Assembly (NCBI GenBank): GCA_029858925.1
Contig: JAOUEB010000074.1
Location: forward strand, 1-6,760
Source of the DNA: Nitrospira sp.
GTDB taxonomy: Bacteria > Nitrospirota > Nitrospiria > Nitrospirales > Nitrospiraceae
Direction: 5' to 3'
Length of the DNA stretch: 6,760 nt
A model generated the notes under the pieces. The model worked only from the letters and a program-made list of their open reading frames with translations. It did not search any database and had not been told where the DNA came from. Position 1 is the first letter of the stretch, and the number at the start of each line of letters is the position of its first letter. Positions 6,049 to 6,760 of the stretch are shown in pieces. The position numbers were made by a program, and so were the translations under genes.

Positions 6049-6760
6049 GTGACTGTGTCCTGCGCTTTGGAGCTCCGGGCAAACACAACAGATTCCACGT
6101 CTCAACCTGTTACGGCCGGAGCGCTTGTCGTCTTTCCCGGGCTTGTTCCCTATTCCATTGCATGGGAGCTACAGTCTCGCCTCCACCGTGAGCGGCTGTC
6201 GGATATGAGACCGGATACGGTCGTGATCCTGGAACATCAACCGGTCTTTACGCTGGGACGCAGCACACAAGTCTCCGATTGGGGCGGCGACGAAGCCCTC
6301 CTGCGCGCCAACGGAACGGCGCTGCATCGCGTGAATCGCGGAGGATCAGCCACCTACCACGGTCCCGGACAAATCGTCGTGTACCCGATCCTCAAACTGG
6401 CTCAGCACGCAGCAGGCCCGAGACGACTTGTCTGGCTGTTTGAAGAGGTAATCATCCGCGTACTCAAACGCTGGGACATCGCCGGCCAGCGAATCGAAAA
6501 GAAGCCAGGCATCTGGGCCATGACGCCGCAACCGGCGAAGATCGCATCGATCGGAATCCGCGTTGAACAAGGCATCACCTTGCACGGGTTTGCGCTCAAC
6601 GTCGATATGGACCTGGCGCCGTTTCAACAGATCCGTCCCTGCGGATGCATCGACCGCCTTGTCACCTCCATGAGCGCCCAGCGCGGCGCGGCTATCTCTC
6701 TCGACGAGATCAAACAGGACCTCGCCCAGATATTCGGCGAGGTGTTTTCGGTTGCGTGGA
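6049..6760 (+). CDS. lipB: lipoyl(octanoyl) transferase LipB, 3' end beyond window
   Basis: Transfers the octanoyl group from acyl carrier protein to a lysine of the lipoyl domains of 2-oxoacid dehydrogenases and GcvH, the first step of de novo lipoate attachment in the cytosol; LipA then inserts sulfur. With the GTG at 6049, 237 residues are visible without a stop. Family signatures are LEHQPVFTLGR (61-71), RGGSATYHGPGQ (97-108), the catalytic Lys164 in KIASIG, HGFALNV (179-185) and the acyl-accepting Cys198 in RPCG. The usual family length is about 210-250, so only a few residues should be missing. The first 24 residues precede the conserved core and look unstructured. The frame is open upstream to an ATG at 5926, but the ribosome site supports 6049 or 6055. 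No lipA is in view, and it may follow outside the window. Confidence 0.93.
   Translation, partial: MTVSCALELRANTTDSTSQPVTAGALVVFPGLVPYSIAWELQSRLHRERLSDMRPDTVVILEHQPVFTLGRSTQVSDWGGDEALLRANGTALHRVNRGGSATYHGPGQIVVYPILKLAQHAAGPRRLVWLFEEVIIRVLKRWDIAGQRIEKKPGIWAMTPQPAKIASIGIRVEQGITLHGFALNVDMDLAPFQQIRPCGCIDRLVTSMSAQRGAAISLDEIKQDLAQIFGEVFSVAW

Noticed and set aside
5681..6052. 123-codon plus-strand frame spanning the end of the sigma gene and the intergenic region
   Set aside because: It begins inside sigma region 4 in another frame, crosses the palindrome, and its product has no family resemblance.

Overview
The window looks like chromosomal DNA from a GC-rich free-living bacterium. It holds core housekeeping genes at high coding density, except for a gene-poor left end that appears to be the scar of an integrated element. 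The gene set (shikimate enzymes next to a TrmI-type tRNA m1A58 methyltransferase, an RpoD-like sigma factor, then lipB) and the protein style suggest something like Nitrospira/Nitrospirota. That assignment is an impression from recall, not a search result, and is low confidence.

Left end (1-914): about 500 bases with no convincing gene, then the C-terminal half of a tyrosine recombinase (integrase). The fragment retains the HxxR, Trp and Tyr active-site positions but lacks the first catalytic Arg. It ends 12 bases from the 3' end of a tRNA-Arg(UCG) gene (915-991, minus strand, CCA encoded). A recombinase next to the 3' end of a tRNA is the usual layout of a mobile island integrated at that tRNA, so 1-914 is best read as the decayed tRNA-proximal edge of such an island.

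Middle (1069-4097, minus strand): a compact four-gene operon read right to left: trmI, an SDR-family oxidoreductase, aroE and aroK. Two junctions are 4-base ATGA overlaps and the third is a gap of at most a few dozen bases, so the genes are probably co-transcribed and partly translationally coupled. AroE and AroK catalyse consecutive steps (3-dehydroshikimate to shikimate to shikimate 3-phosphate). trmI and the SDR have no obvious link to that pathway. The likely operon promoter sits in the 26 bases between the trmI ATG and a divergent small gene, and its position implies a nearly or fully leaderless trmI message.

Right part (4115-6760, plus strand): a 72-codon orphan matching only the C-terminal tail of slipin/stomatin (SPFH) proteins; an AT-rich leader with a perfect palindrome; a 419-residue sigma-70 family factor without region 1.1; a perfect 10-bp GC-rich palindrome; and lipB (octanoyltransferase), which runs off the window near its natural end.

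I do not see a clearly new multi-gene system. The observations most worth checking are the tRNA-Arg island scar, the slipin-tail mini-gene, the overlapping divergent start region of trmI, and the control sequences around the sigma factor.
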